NCBI GenBank assembly: GCA_018350325.1
Contig: JAEVLN010000027.1
Coordinates: forward strand, 310,001-374,000
Direction: 5' to 3'
Length of the DNA: 64,000 bases
Source of the DNA: Globodera rostochiensis
Taxonomy: Eukaryota > Nematoda > Chromadorea > Rhabditida > Heteroderidae
Shown here: positions 46,887 through 57,535 of the stretch, piece after piece
How the letters are laid out: each line of letters starts with the position of its first letter
Position numbering within the stretch: the stretch's first letter is position 1
Program-made: the position numbers and the translations under genes
Notes under the pieces: model-generated
Told to the model about the DNA's origin: nothing
Database searches by the model: none
Seen by the model: only the letters and a program-made list of their open reading frames with translations

Positions 46887-46956
46887 GCCTGCGTAGCTCA
46901 ATGGTTAGAGCTGCCCACGGAAAGGGAAGATGTGGGTTCGAGTCCCACCGCGGGTT
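46887..46956 (+). ncRNA. tRNA-like sequence / pol III promoter
   Basis: Folds as a tRNA. A 7-bp acceptor stem (GCCTGCG with CGCGGGT, two wobble pairs), a D arm GCTC-AATGGTTA-GAGC, a weak anticodon arm and a perfect T arm GTGGG-TTCGAGT-CCCAC are present. A-box TAGCTCAATGG and B-box GGTTCGAGTCC are intact. The anticodon arm has a mismatch and C at position 33, and the variable loop is short. It is more likely a SINE-type head than a functional tRNA. A truncated copy starts at 47221. Confidence 0.6.
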
Positions 46957-47480
46957 GATCTTTTGCACCTCCGCCGCCCATCGGATCACCACATTTATTA
47001 CGTGGCGCTCCTGGGTGGATGGGCGGATTGGCATTCGGTGAATCGATGAGCGTCGGCCGCTGCGATTCCCTCCCGGCTCGAGTGCCCCGGGGAGGCCGAG
47101 AGACCGGAGACCGGTCTTCGAAAGGCCGGGGATGTCATATTTGGGCTTCCGATAGAGCGTCGGCCGCTGAGGAAGTTCCCCTTTGCCCTTCGGTAGGGAT
47201 GGGGAAGGTGCAAGAGAAAGGATGCCTGCGTAGCTCAATGGTTAGAGCTGCCCACGGAAAGGGAAGATGTATTCCAAAGTTGGGTCGGTGGGGAAAGTGA
47301 CAATCCGAAGAAGTGAATCGGTAACAAAAGCCAAGTCAAATATCACCGCGTGGGCGGAGGGTAGGGATAACATAAATCGATAACGGGAATAGCACAGGGG
47401 GAGGGGGGGGAAATAAATATCGACACGAAATTATTTAAATTATATGGAGGGTCCAAAAAGGGGATGGGGTCAATTTATCT

Positions 47481-48923
47481 TTATCCGTTTACGACATCCC
47501 CCCCGAAACACGAAAGGCGTCCCCTGCCGTCACAAAAGGGGCACTCGGCTACCGAAAAGGTCGGGGTGCTAGCGCTGGGCACGTCCGGACCAGCGATGAA
47601 CGGGCTCGTCTCGGTGGTGCCACGCTCGAGCGGAATTCGGGAGGGAACGGTACGGGTGCGGGCGAGACCCGATGCGGTCGTCGAACCTCGGGCCCGGGCG
47701 CTGAAACGCTGACGGACTCGGACGGTCGCCGGGACCCAATCCTTGGCGATTGGAGGGAGCTGTAGGAAGCAACCGCTGAGGGCTAACTCACTGGCCCCAC
47801 GGACAAGATCGACCGGCGAGCGACCCGAACGGACGCCGAGCTCCCGATTCCCAGGCCATGCAGGGATCTGCGACTTCACCCACGCCGCGAACGCCCTCAC
47901 CCCACCCGGTGTCATCCAGCCGTTGGTCTCGACGCGGCTCCGATCGTACGAGTCGCCGTACCGCCACAATTCGACGAGACTCCGCCCGGTTGGCGTCACG
48001 CACAGAAACCAGTCGCCGAGCAGTGCTGCCAGTCGCCCGATCAGTTCGTTGTAGGCGCCTTCCTTTTCCCTGACATACGGCGGTGGAAGCCAAATGATTC
48101 TGACCGAAGGGAAGCGGCGACAAAGATGCTGGATCCGCGCGCTTTGTTCGACGATCTGGTCGACGGTCTCATCGTTCATGAGGGAGTCTCGTCCGAGAAC
48201 GACGAGAACGGCTTGAACTTTGGACGACATAACGCACTCGTTCAACGCTCTGATCACTGCCGACAGGGAGCCTCGTTCCGTGCCAACGAACGTTGTCTGG
48301 TCGCGCATGTCGCCGAAGAGCTGAAAGGCCGACGAATCCCCGAGAATGATTCGCGGCAATTCGATGAAGACGGGACAATGGTGGACGACGGTCGCGCGCA
48401 CTTTCTCGAGAATCCACCCCGTCTGTTCGAAAATAGCCGCCCAGCCGGTTTTTTCCGTCTCGGGCAATTTCTGCACCACTTCCGGCGTCGCAATCTTAAC
48501 CAAATCAGCCGGTTGTAGCCTGTCTGCTCCGAATTCCTCGACCTTAATGGCTCCAAACCCGGGTTCCTGCAGGATTGCCTTGGCCACCGTGCATTTCTCG
48601 CTCCACAATGCCCAAATTCTTTCCACGTCACTCTCCTCCGGAAACGCTCCTGCTCGGACGTTGTCTCGACGGATCCCCTCGTACAGCACCGGTTCCTGTC
48701 CCTGATCAGCTCCCAGGATGAGCTTTACGAGGTCTTTCGCTACGGTAGTCGACACTGCAGCGCCCGATCGCAACACAAACGCGCAGATCAGTGCCTGTAG
48801 CGGAGTGCTGACGGTCATGTTTCCCGGTTCGGTTTGAACGTCGAGGACCGCATCCAACTGTGCGCAGAGCAGTCTTCCGCAAAATTCGTGCTCTTTGCCT
48901 TCGCATTTTTCCGACCATTGCAA
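47481..48923 (-). CDS. Element-borne protein with SGNH-hydrolase-like pattern
   Basis: 480 codons from the Met at 48923; the frame is open for 52 more codons upstream, with a Lys/Arg-rich run, so the true start may be earlier. The central region shows the order expected for SGNH/GDSL folds: FIELPRIILGDSSAF (GDS nucleophile block), VQAVLVVLGRDSL (GxND-like block with Arg/Asp), IIWLPPP followed by YNELIGRLAALL, and a C-terminal block DRSRVETNGWMTPGG where the catalytic Asp-x-x-His is not obvious. The C-terminus has CPFCDGRGRLSC, possibly metal binding. GC-rich codons unlike the host genes. Esterase-like domains occur in the first ORFs of some retroelements; activity here is unproven. Confidence 0.6.
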   Translation of the reverse strand: MQWSEKCEGKEHEFCGRLLCAQLDAVLDVQTEPGNMTVSTPLQALICAFVLRSGAAVSTTVAKDLVKLILGADQGQEPVLYEGIRRDNVRAGAFPEESDVERIWALWSEKCTVAKAILQEPGFGAIKVEEFGADRLQPADLVKIATPEVVQKLPETEKTGWAAIFEQTGWILEKVRATVVHHCPVFIELPRIILGDSSAFQLFGDMRDQTTFVGTERGSLSAVIRALNECVMSSKVQAVLVVLGRDSLMNDETVDQIVEQSARIQHLCRRFPSVRIIWLPPPYVREKEGAYNELIGRLAALLGDWFLCVTPTGRSLVELWRYGDSYDRSRVETNGWMTPGGVRAFAAWVKSQIPAWPGNRELGVRSGRSPVDLVRGASELALSGCFLQLPPIAKDWVPATVRVRQRFSARARGSTTASGLARTRTVPSRIPLERGTTETSPFIAGPDVPSASTPTFSVAECPFCDGRGRLSCFGGDVVNG

Positions 48924-49117
48924 TTCTTTTGGTGCCGCCCTGCCTGTTGCCTCCTCCTGCGCCTCTGAAAGATCAATTGTCCCTAATTGATTTGAATTTG
49001 ACGGTCGTTTTTCCTTTTTCCCATTTCCGCTTGATTTCCTCCCCCTTTTGCGCCTTCTGGTTCGTTTTTCCCTGTCCTTTCAGTGATTGGCGCTGCTAAA
49101 ATGTTCCGATATGGATG

Positions 49118-50007
49118 TGTGGTTCATATCGCTCTATTTTATTTATTCTTGAAAATATTCAGAAAATTTAATTTAATACAAAATGTGAAAGTAATTTTCT
49201 TAAGCGATTTTTGAAAAAACTTTTTTAGATGCGTTTTAATAAGTGTGGTTCATATCGCTCTATTTTATTTATTCTTGAAAATATTCAGAAAATCCAATTT
49301 ATTACAAAATGTGAAAGTAATTTTCTTTAGCGATTTTTGAAAAAACTTTTTTAGATGCGTTTTAATAACTGTGGTTCATATCGCTTTATTTTTATTTATT
49401 CTTGAAAATATTCAGAAAATCCAATTTATTACAAAATGTGAAAGTAATTTTCTTAAGCGATTTTTGAAAAAACTTTTTTAGATGCGTTTTAATAAGTGTG
49501 GTTCATATCGTTCTATTTTATTTATTCTTGAAAATATTCAGAAAATTCAATTTAATACAAAATGTGAAAGTAATTTTCTTAAGCGATTTTTGAAAAAACT
49601 TTTTTAGATGCGTTTTAATAACTGTGGTTCATATCGCTTTATTTTTATTTATTCTTGAAAATATTCAGAAAATCCAATTTATTACAAAATGTGAAAGTAA
49701 TTTTCTTAAGCGTTGAAAAAACTTTTTTAGATGCGTTTTAATAAGTGTGGTTCATATCGCTCTATTTTTATTTATTCTTGAAAATATTCAGAAAATCCAA
49801 TTTAATACAAAATGTGAAAGTAATTTTCTTAAGCGATTTTTGAAAAAACTTTTTTAGATGCGTTTTAATAACTGTGGTTCATATCGCTTTATTTTTATTT
49901 ATTCTTGAAAATATTCAGAAAATCCAATTTATTACAAAATGTGAAAGTAATTTTCTTAAGCGTTGAAAAAACTTTTTTAGATGCGTTTTAATAACTGTGG
50001 TTCATAT
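49118..50007. repeat. ~126-bp minisatellite, main block
   Basis: Seven units marked by GTGGTTCATATCGC at about 49119, 49245, 49371, 49498, 49624, 49747 and 49874, with the eighth cut at 50007. Units contain AAAATATTCAGAAAATCCAA and AAAACTTTTTTAGATGCG. The array began left of 46797 and resumes at 51220-51275, so it was split by two insertions. Confidence 0.9.
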
Positions 50008-51219
50008 CAGGGTTGCCGCGGGTTGAGAAAAATGTCGGGTCGGGTTTCGGGTCGGGTCGACCCAAAAAACCTCGGGTCGGGTTTCGGGTCTTCGGGTTAA
50101 GAAAAATGTCGGGTCGGGTTTCGGGTCGGGTCGACCCAAAAAATCTCGGGTCGGGTTTCGGGTCTCGGGTCGAGAAAAAAGCCGGGTTTCGGCTCTCGGA
50201 TTTCGGGTCTTCGGGTTGAAAATTTTTTTTCTTTAAAAAATTAATCAAAATTTAAAATTATGTGTAAAATCATATAATCAGGGGTGCCATTTGTCCTTAT
50301 TTATAAGATTTGTCCTTATTTGAGGGGTGCCAATCTTATAAATGTTAAATGTCCTTATTTATAAGATTTGTCCTTATTTGAGGCCTTAGTCAAAATCTTA
50401 TTTTTGACCTTCACTGTCCTAATTTTGCAAAATTTTCGATGGCACCCCTGTAAATAATGGAGCAAAACAACTTTTTATCCAAGTTTATGCTGTTAGGGTT
50501 CTTCAAATCTGTGAGTATTATACCAGCCGCCGAAAATAGCCTCTTTTTTTTTTGAAAATTCTGCTTTCTTCTGGGGGAGGGGGTCGGCGGTGCCGATAGG
50601 CGCCGCCGAGAAAATTTTGAATTTTTGACTCAATTTGTTAAGAGATTTGCAACCAAAATTTTGAAAATATTTGTTTTATTCGAAATTTTTAGGGAAAAAT
50701 TCTAAAATTTTAGGGCAATTTCCCTCTGACCTGGAGGGATCGAATCTTAAAAATGTTATTCTGATTTTGGCTCAACATTCTTACATATATTATTTTTATT
50801 TTATTGGGTTTGGATGATTTCATTGAGAAAATTTCGAAGAGAATTCTTTACTTAATATTTATTCAGCCCTCCCCCCTTAACGAAAAATTGGGCAAAATTC
50901 TACAGTTTTTGGACCAATTTCCTTAACAAATCGAGTCAAAAATTTAAAATTTTCTCGGCGGCGCCTATCGGCACCACCGACCCACCCTCCCTCAAACCCG
51001 GATTTCGACCCGAAACCCGACCCAAAAACCTCGGGTCGGGTTTCGGGTTTCGGGTTAAGAAAAATGTCGGGTCGGGTTTCGGGTTTCGGGTTAAGAAAAA
51101 TGTCGGGTCGGGTTTCGGGTCGGGTCGATCCAAAAAATCTCGGGTCGGGTTTCGGGTCTTCGGGTTGGAAAAAGACCGGGTTTCGGCTCTCGGGTTTCGG
51201 GTAACCCGCGGCAACCCTG
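50008..51219. mobile_element. hAT-like element with GGGTCGGGTTTC repeats
   Basis: Inverted ends CAGGGTTGCCGCGGGTT / AACCCGCGGCAACCCTG and a perfect 8-bp duplication GTTCATAT (50000-50007, 51220-51227). Both arms contain tandem GGGTCGGGTTTCGGGT words in opposed orientation. Two opposed hairpin modules (cores about 50586 and 50957) and a nested element lie inside. Confidence 0.9.
50279..50450. mobile_element. Nested short hAT-like MITE
   Basis: Ends CAGGGGTGCCAT / ATGGCACCCCTG are inverted repeats. Flanks CATATAAT and TAAATAAT match at 6 of 8 positions. The interior repeats TTATAAGATTTGTCCTTATT. Confidence 0.7.
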
Positions 51220-51654
51220 GTTCATATCGCTCTTTTTTATTTATTCTTGAAAATATTCAGAAAATCCCATTTATGCTGAAGGATTTTAAGTTGGACTGTT
51301 TGGGACAACTTTGCTGTTGATCACTTTGATCAGAGCAAACCCCTGGTCTGCAAAAAAGTGGAAGTTTTGTTGGGTCGGAATTTCGAAAATCATTTTTTGT
51401 CCTTAACTTTTTGTTTTCCCCGCAACGCTTTGCTATTTTCTCCATTATTGTAGAGCTTTTCAAACTGCGTCGAATGGTGTTTAGTTGGTTTGAAAGTTTG
51501 TTGAAATTTTCAAGCTAGGCCCCCTAGATGGTTTTTCGGTTTTTTGTCATTAACTTTTTTGGAGGTGGATTCAAAAAAAAAAAATACTTTCAACACCCAA
51601 CTTTACAAGAGCTATCGATTGCTGTTTATTAGGCCTGAAAATTCCGAAAAACGA

Positions 51655-51835
51655 CGATCAGCGATTTGGAAGACGGGCAAAGATTGATCAGGAAGAATTT
51701 TTACTCAAAATCGTTGAATCGCTTAAGTCGGCCTAAAAGATTGTCGCCACCGAATTGGAGGAGCAGAAACTGTCGAATGCTAACAAATTTGCCAAAATAG
51801 AACAGCAGAATGCTCTGCAGGAAAAGGTCGTAAGA
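51655..51835 (+). pseudogene. Coiled-coil pseudo-exon of the SPRY family
   Basis: Matches exon 5/6 coiled-coil sequence of the gene at 21.6-24.8 kb (AATTGGAGGAGCAG, ATAGAACAGCAGAATGCTCT, GAAAAGGTCGT) but has an in-frame stop (AAGTCGGCCTAAAAG) and indels. No SPRY exon follows. Confidence 0.7.
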
Positions 51836-52029
51836 TCATTTATTTTTGGACCAATTTTCTTAACAAGATGTGTTAAATTTTTCCCGAGGCACCTCTCCTA
51901 TTTCTAAGAAGCTTCAAAAATTACCATATTTTTAAATTTTATGGTTGAAAATCTCTTAACAAATTAAGTACAAAATTCAAAAATGTCGCCTATTGAGCTT
52001 CAAAAAATTCCCGTATTTAAAATGTTGGT

Positions 52030-53010
52030 CGCTAACTCTTAACAAATTTAGTGAAAATTTTAAAATTTTCTCGGCGGCGCCTTCGGCATCGCCGACCTTT
52101 TTTTGTTGTTTTTTTTGAAAATTCCTTAAGAAAAAATGGATATAAACATGCCACTATTTTGGAGGTGGTTGCATATTTTCTCGTATGAGTTGGTCCCTGC
52201 GGTGACGGTAGGCACCAGGGATGGGCAAAATCGGAAAATAAAATCCGAAACGGCCAAAAAACCCGAAATTTTGCCCATCCCTGGTAGGCACCGATAAATA
52301 TTGCGTAGGCGGAAGGGTAAACCCGGTGTCGAACATCCTTCTTAAATTTTTGTGCTTTAAAATTTATATTAAAGGGAATGAATCATATTGCAAAGATGGG
52401 GGAGTCTCAGAACAAACAGCAACAGAACACCGACGCGTTGACTGAAGCACAAAAGAGAAATGGTAGAGGAATTTCTGTTTAAAAGCTTTCTTATGGTCTT
52501 TCCTTTTTTTTGAAAAATATATTTAAATTCAGCTAACAAAGATTTTTTCCCAATTTTTTTATTTGTTTGAGAGGAGGCCAAATTCGCTTCGAAACGAATT
52601 TTTTCGTTAAGACGATTTTCATGAAGCAAACACGAAAAAGCACCCCTAAAAATCGAGATTTTTGGAGGTGCCAAAGGAGCCGCCGGGGGAAATTAGCCAC
52701 CTCTTGTTGTTTTCTTCGATATGTCTGAAAAGAGCGATTTGCCAAATTGGGTGGCTCATAATTAACCTGAAAATGGAAATATAAAATCAAAAGGTCCCCG
52801 AATCGTTTAGGAAAACTGCCCACTCCACCAGGTAATATTTTTAAAAATAAAACAAAATACAAAATTACAAATTGAAAACGGCGTCTGGCCGACCCTCCTT
52901 ACAAATTACCTAGTCGATTGATACCAATTTTGTTAGATTAGTCCACAAGAAAACTTATATCGAAGGCAAAGGCGCCCGTTTAGGCCAAGTTTAATGGTTC
53001 AAACCCCGGT
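52030..53010 (+). repeat. Segment duplicated in inverse orientation at 63.1-63.8 kb (copy A)
   Basis: Shares with 63110-63790 (reverse complement) the hairpin module with CCTTCGGCATCGCCGAC core, the stretch around CATGCCACTATTTT, a coiled-coil pseudo-exon (AAAGGGAATGAATCATATTG to GAAGCACAAAAGAG, about 52373-52460) and the GCAAAGGCGCCCGTTTAGGC end. Copy A alone carries the MITE at 52216-52283. Confidence 0.8.
52216..52283. mobile_element. 68-bp hAT-like MITE with an empty-site counterpart
   Basis: Ends CAGGGATGGGCAAAAT / ATTTTGCCCATCCCTG. Target duplication GTAGGCAC at 52208-52215 and 52284-52291. The inverse copy at about 63590-63610 has a single, slightly diverged GATAGGAC at this point and no insert. 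Confidence 0.92.
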
Positions 53011-53127
53011 TTAAATGCTTTTCCCAATAATTTTTTTGATTGTTTTTTCCTATAAAAGCAGTTTTGGATCATTTCGAGTCTGGGGGCCATGTGACACAAT
53101 TTTACCTTCAAAAAAATAAGAAAGATT

Positions 53128-54345
53128 TCAAAATTTGAACGACAACAAAGCGCCAATTCTTAGCATAAAATTGAATAAAAAACGAATGAATCGCTGGAGA
53201 AATGTTTCCTCATGGGCGCCCTTCGACAACAAAAAGCGCGCAACGTTTGTCTTCCCTTCGCGAGAAGCGGCTATTAACCCGGTGACACCAAATTTATTCG
53301 TTGTTTCGATGTCTTGGCCATTGTCCACAAATAATTTGACTGCAATTAAAAATTTTAAAAAATTGGAGAATGATAACGGACGGGGAGTGAGTGAAGTTTT
53401 GAATTGTTTTGTACATTTTTTGTTTTGTCAAAACGAATTGCGCCCACCGATGTCCAAATGGCCTTTTTCGCACGCTTTGATCCACGGCGACATGCCGTCA
53501 TTCGTCTCCAGATTGCCATCAGCGCCTTTGGCGACTAACTCTCTGCACACCTCCAAATGCCCTGCAGTTGCCGCGAGGAGAAGCGGCGAAAGACCTAAAA
53601 TTGAATTTTTAAACTTAAGAATTAAATAAAAATACATAATTTAGAATAGTGTAACCGGCAAAAAATCCTTTAAAGTTTAAACGGCATTTTATATTTAAAT
53701 TCTCTCACCGGTGACAGCGGAGCGATCAACGCGCACGCCCTTCGACAGCAAAAAGCGCACAACGCATTCCCTTTGAGAGATGCGAATATCAACTCGCTGG
53801 CACCATCGCTAGCCGTAAATTCGATGTCCAGGCCATTCTCCACGAATAATTCGACTGCAATTAAAAAAAATTTTAAAAAAGAGGAGAAACCGACGGACGG
53901 GAATTGAAGCTTTTTGATGATTAATATTTTTGGAATTTCTATCTTATAATGGGAGTGATTTCCTTTACACAACGCTTGTCTCCGGACTTGGACGCAATTG
54001 CGGATTCCAGAAATTTCGCCATTTTTTAGATAGTCAAAACGAATCCCCCCCCCCCCCCCCCCCCCACCGATGTCCAAATGGCCTTTATCGCGCGCTGCCA
54101 ACCACGGCAAGAAGAAGATGTCATCCGCCTCCCCATTAGTACCTTTGGCGACTAACTCTCTGCAAACATCCAAATGCCCTTCACTTGGCGCGAAAAAAGT
54201 GCCGAAAACCCTCAAAAATTAATAATTTAAAAAAGAATGCCGCCGGCAAATAATCCTTTAAACGGCATTTTCTGTTTAAATTCACTCACCTCCGTTCGTT
54301 GTCCGATCAGTGCGCGCGCCCTTCGACAGTAAAAAGCGCACAAGG
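53128..54345 (-). pseudogene. Ankyrin-repeat gene, frameshifted
   Basis: Minus-strand exons alternate between two types: LFVDNGQDIETTNKFGVTGL with REGKTNVARFLLSKG (53128-53345), and LLLAATAGHLEVCRELVAKG with CEKGHLDIG (about 53460-53594). The pair recurs upstream (about 53707-53862 and 54070-54200), with a further repeat end (VRFLLSKGARTD) at about 54298-54340. These are classic ankyrin repeats. In the 53707-53862 exon the frame slips by one base within the expected VVRFLLSKG motif, and 54200-54044 is followed by a C21 run, so the gene is probably inactive. No start exon or signal peptide found. Confidence 0.72.
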
Positions 54346-57056
54346 CCTTTCAATTTTCGGTACTGAAGTGTCACCTTTAAACGGGGACTCAGTAGGCTGG
54401 TATCCAAATGTCGTCTGATCGTGTCCCGTCACATCTAGATCGATTTGTCTCGTCGAGCTGTCGAATGATACAAAATTTGTTACGGTTGGTCACCGGGAGA
54501 ACACAAAATTTAGGTCAAAAATCTCCATTTTTGGCAATTTTAAACCATTCAAAACGCGGGTTAAATCTGACAAATTTTTAACCCATGCATTTTTTTTTCG
54601 ACTGTATACATAGAATAGCCTTAAAGCCTTAGCTTAGGTTTAGGCCTGAGCCTAAGTTTAGGTGTGAAATTGAATAACTATTGTTTTACTTTATTTTATT
54701 GTTGTTGAATTTGTTCTATTTGTTTTGGTTTAAGAAAACAATTTTTTAGAATTATTGCTTGGATTTTAATTTTTGGGACACTAAATTAAAAAAACTTGTT
54801 CCCTTCTAACCAGACTCAACTAGCCACCAATTACCGTATTTTTAAAATTTTGGTTGCAAATCTCTTAACAAATTCATTAAAATTTAAAAAAAAAATTTTC
54901 TGGCTGCGCCTGTCGGCACCGCCGACCCACCCCCTCCCCCTAAAATTTAATCAGAATCTAAAAATTTATGATGGATGAGGCAATAGAAGTTGAAAAAAAT
55001 GTGGAAGATATTTTTGAATAATAAAAAAAAATTTGTCTTACCATCGACCATTATAAAAACAATTTTTCGCTGTTGTCAATCCCAATTAATCCCGGTTTTT
55101 GAAAAGTGGAAATCCCCCCGGCTTTCACAATCCCGGTCCCCGGTTTTTCCAAAAAAAACGCGGAGATGAATCCTTTCAGACAGCATTCCTTCAAATGTTG
55201 TGACAAGCCAAGGGGTTTTAAATGCCAAATTGCGCATATATAAAATTATATTAGTTAAAAGTTGACGGCATCTATAAATTGTATTTTAATTTTGTTGGAA
55301 ATAATTAGGCAGAGGAAAGTTAAGGCTAGTGACCGGAACGAGACGAGGTCTTGAACAAGTCCGGTCTCTAGTTTAGGCACCGGGAAGTGTGGGCACCAGG
55401 AAGTTTGGCATTTGCGCCGTAGACATTTTGCGCTGGCGAAGTCTATACCTAATAATTTTTTCGCATGTAAAACCGAAATTCATTTTACCTTGTCCTTTTT
55501 TATTTCTTTGCAATTTTTCTTTTTTGGAAAAACTGAAGAAATCAAAACATTTGATTTTCCATGCCAATTACTTAGTATTAGAGCTGTTCGAGAGTCTCGG
55601 TCTCGAGTCTCGAACCGAGAAATTTCTCGGTTTTTTTTGGGTCTCGGTCTCGACTCTCGGGTTTTTAGTCTCGGAAAACGAGACTTTTTTACACTGGTAA
55701 AGATGGAATTTTTGGAGATAAATCATTATTATGTGCTTGAAAGATTTGAAAATACACAATGACAAATTTAGAAATCCTTTAATACTTTGTCAACTGTCGT
55801 AATACAGTCTGCGTATGGCGCAGTGGTTAAATTCTGTGTCGCTTACTCATATTTTCGTGGTGATTTTTTTTGCAAATTTTTAAGATATTTTCCTAATTAA
55901 ATTCACTAAAGCTTCCATTTTTACCGCCATAAAAAGCTTCAAAAAATTACCGCATTTCTAAATTTGGTAGCAAATCTCTTTACAGATCGAGTCAAAAATT
56001 CAAAATTTTCTCGGCGGCGCCTATTGGCACCGCCGAACCCTCACCAAAAGTTAAGCAGAATTCATAACATAAATTTATTTTTGAAAATTTCTTAACAAAA
56101 AAAATGCAATAAAACCCCCCGAAAATACACTCCTAAATTGAACTGTTTTTAAAATTCTTTCCCCGGCGGTTCCGACGGGCTGGACCTTCGGACAAAAAGC
56201 ATTCCAGAAATAAAAAAGGGATTTAAATTTGTCGCGAAGTGTAAAAGTATTTATTTAAAATTTTTGGAGCTTATAATAAAAAAATTTCAGTGAATTTCAA
56301 AAAAAAGCTCAAAAAAGTCTCGATCTCGGGTCTCGAACCAAGAATCTCGGTTTTTTTGGGTCTCGATCTTGGTCTCGAGTCTCGGGATCATTTCTCGGTC
56401 TCGGTTTATCGCATCCACCCCCCCCCCCCCCCCCCCCCCCCCCCTCCCCATCCGTACGGACCAATGGAATGGTTGGCTTTGAGTAAAAGTGATGTAATTA
56501 GCATAGACTGAGAATTAATTTTAAAGAGAATTGAAATTGGATAAAATGACACAATAAATCTAAGACGTCGAATCGAACGTTTAATTTTGCGACTAGGGTT
56601 TATTCTAAATGATGATGAGTTGAAAGGCAACGGAATGAAAGTTGATGCTAATTCAAAACTAGTGATACCATTAGATTTTTCTCGATGAGTAATTGAATAG
56701 AAATTTAAAAAAATTTAAATCAGTTTTTGAATCAGCTGAAAATTAAGGAAAAATAAGTTTCAAGTAACCCTAATAGTAAGGCCAAAAGTAATCATAATTT
56801 CGCCATTTTGTCATTGCAACCGTATACCTTAATCAATATTTTCCACTACAGAAGCGACGTTTTGTAATACGATGTTTTTATGATCACCGAAAGCAGTCAC
56901 TTTTTACATCAACCTCTATCAAAACCAAGCCACACAGAATGATGATGATGAATCAGTTTTGGTCCATTGGAAAGCTTCTCATTTCCATTTATAACCCACA
57001 CACATATTGCCCCACAATTTCCCAGGGTTGTTGGAAACGGATGAATAATATATTTT
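54346..57056. other. Repeat-dominated region without a gene
   Basis: Hairpin modules at about 54852-54930 and 55968-56035, GTCTCG-rich elements at 55577-55700 and 56310-56410, a tRNA-like A-box (TGGCGCAGTGGTTAAA) at about 55816, a C28 run near 56417-56444, and AT-rich filler. Short frames only. Confidence 0.5.
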
Positions 57057-57330
57057 ATTCCAATCCGTCCCACTCTCCGAAAATGATGGCTTTTTGATAA
57101 AGTGATGGTTTTAAGCCCCCGGGATTTCTCTCCCATCCTTTTATACCATCGATAGCTTCTTGAACCCTTTCTGCCAGCTTTCTCTAAAAATTAAGAATTG
57201 CATTTAGCCCACGGAATTTTTATCTTCTATTTCAACCTCGATAACCTCTGATTCCCTCTTCCGGTTCTTCCTAAAAAACAAACAGCCTCCATACGCCAAA
57301 GAGGTTGGTCCGTAAAAATTAATTAGATAT
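57057..57330 (-). CDS. Possible last exons of a minus-strand gene
   Basis: A minus-strand exon-like block ending KNRKRESEVIE at a GTTGAA donor joins in phase to another starting after TTTTTAG (RKLAERVQEAIDGIKGWE ... AIIFGEWDGLE) and ending TAA near 57057. The sequence looks protein-like and the phases agree, but no family is recognised. Upstream exons would overlap the promoter of the + strand gene at 57536. Confidence 0.3.
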
Positions 57331-57535
57331 TATGTTTTAAATTATTATGGAGAGAAACTCAAAAACAAATTTTAAAGGCGTCGCGGGTCATAAATTTTAA
57401 TTATTAAGAAAATTCAAAACAAACTTGCGAGTATTTAAAATTGGTCGATTTTTCACTAATGTAAATTACCAATTTACCGGCCCGAACCGATTCCTATGGA
57501 CTTTTTTAGCTATTCATTATTTTCAATAGAAAAAG

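Larger units (their letters stand above)
46798..49112 (-). mobile_element. GC-rich retroelement-like insertion
   Basis: 2.3 kb of clearly GC-richer DNA splits the ~126-bp minisatellite. The left end is a 334-bp unit (46798-47131) followed by a second, truncated copy (47132-47269), each beginning TCATATTTGGGCTTCCGATA and carrying a tRNA-like head on the + strand. The rest holds one long minus-strand ORF. No RT, integrase or transposase motif was found, so the class is unknown. Confidence 0.65.

Noticed and set aside
46887..46956. Functional tRNA gene
   Set aside because: The anticodon arm is mismatched, position 33 is not U, the variable loop is too short, and the sequence is part of a repeated element; kept as tRNA-like only.
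47221..47269. Second tRNA-like gene
   Set aside because: The B-box half is missing; it is the truncated second repeat unit.
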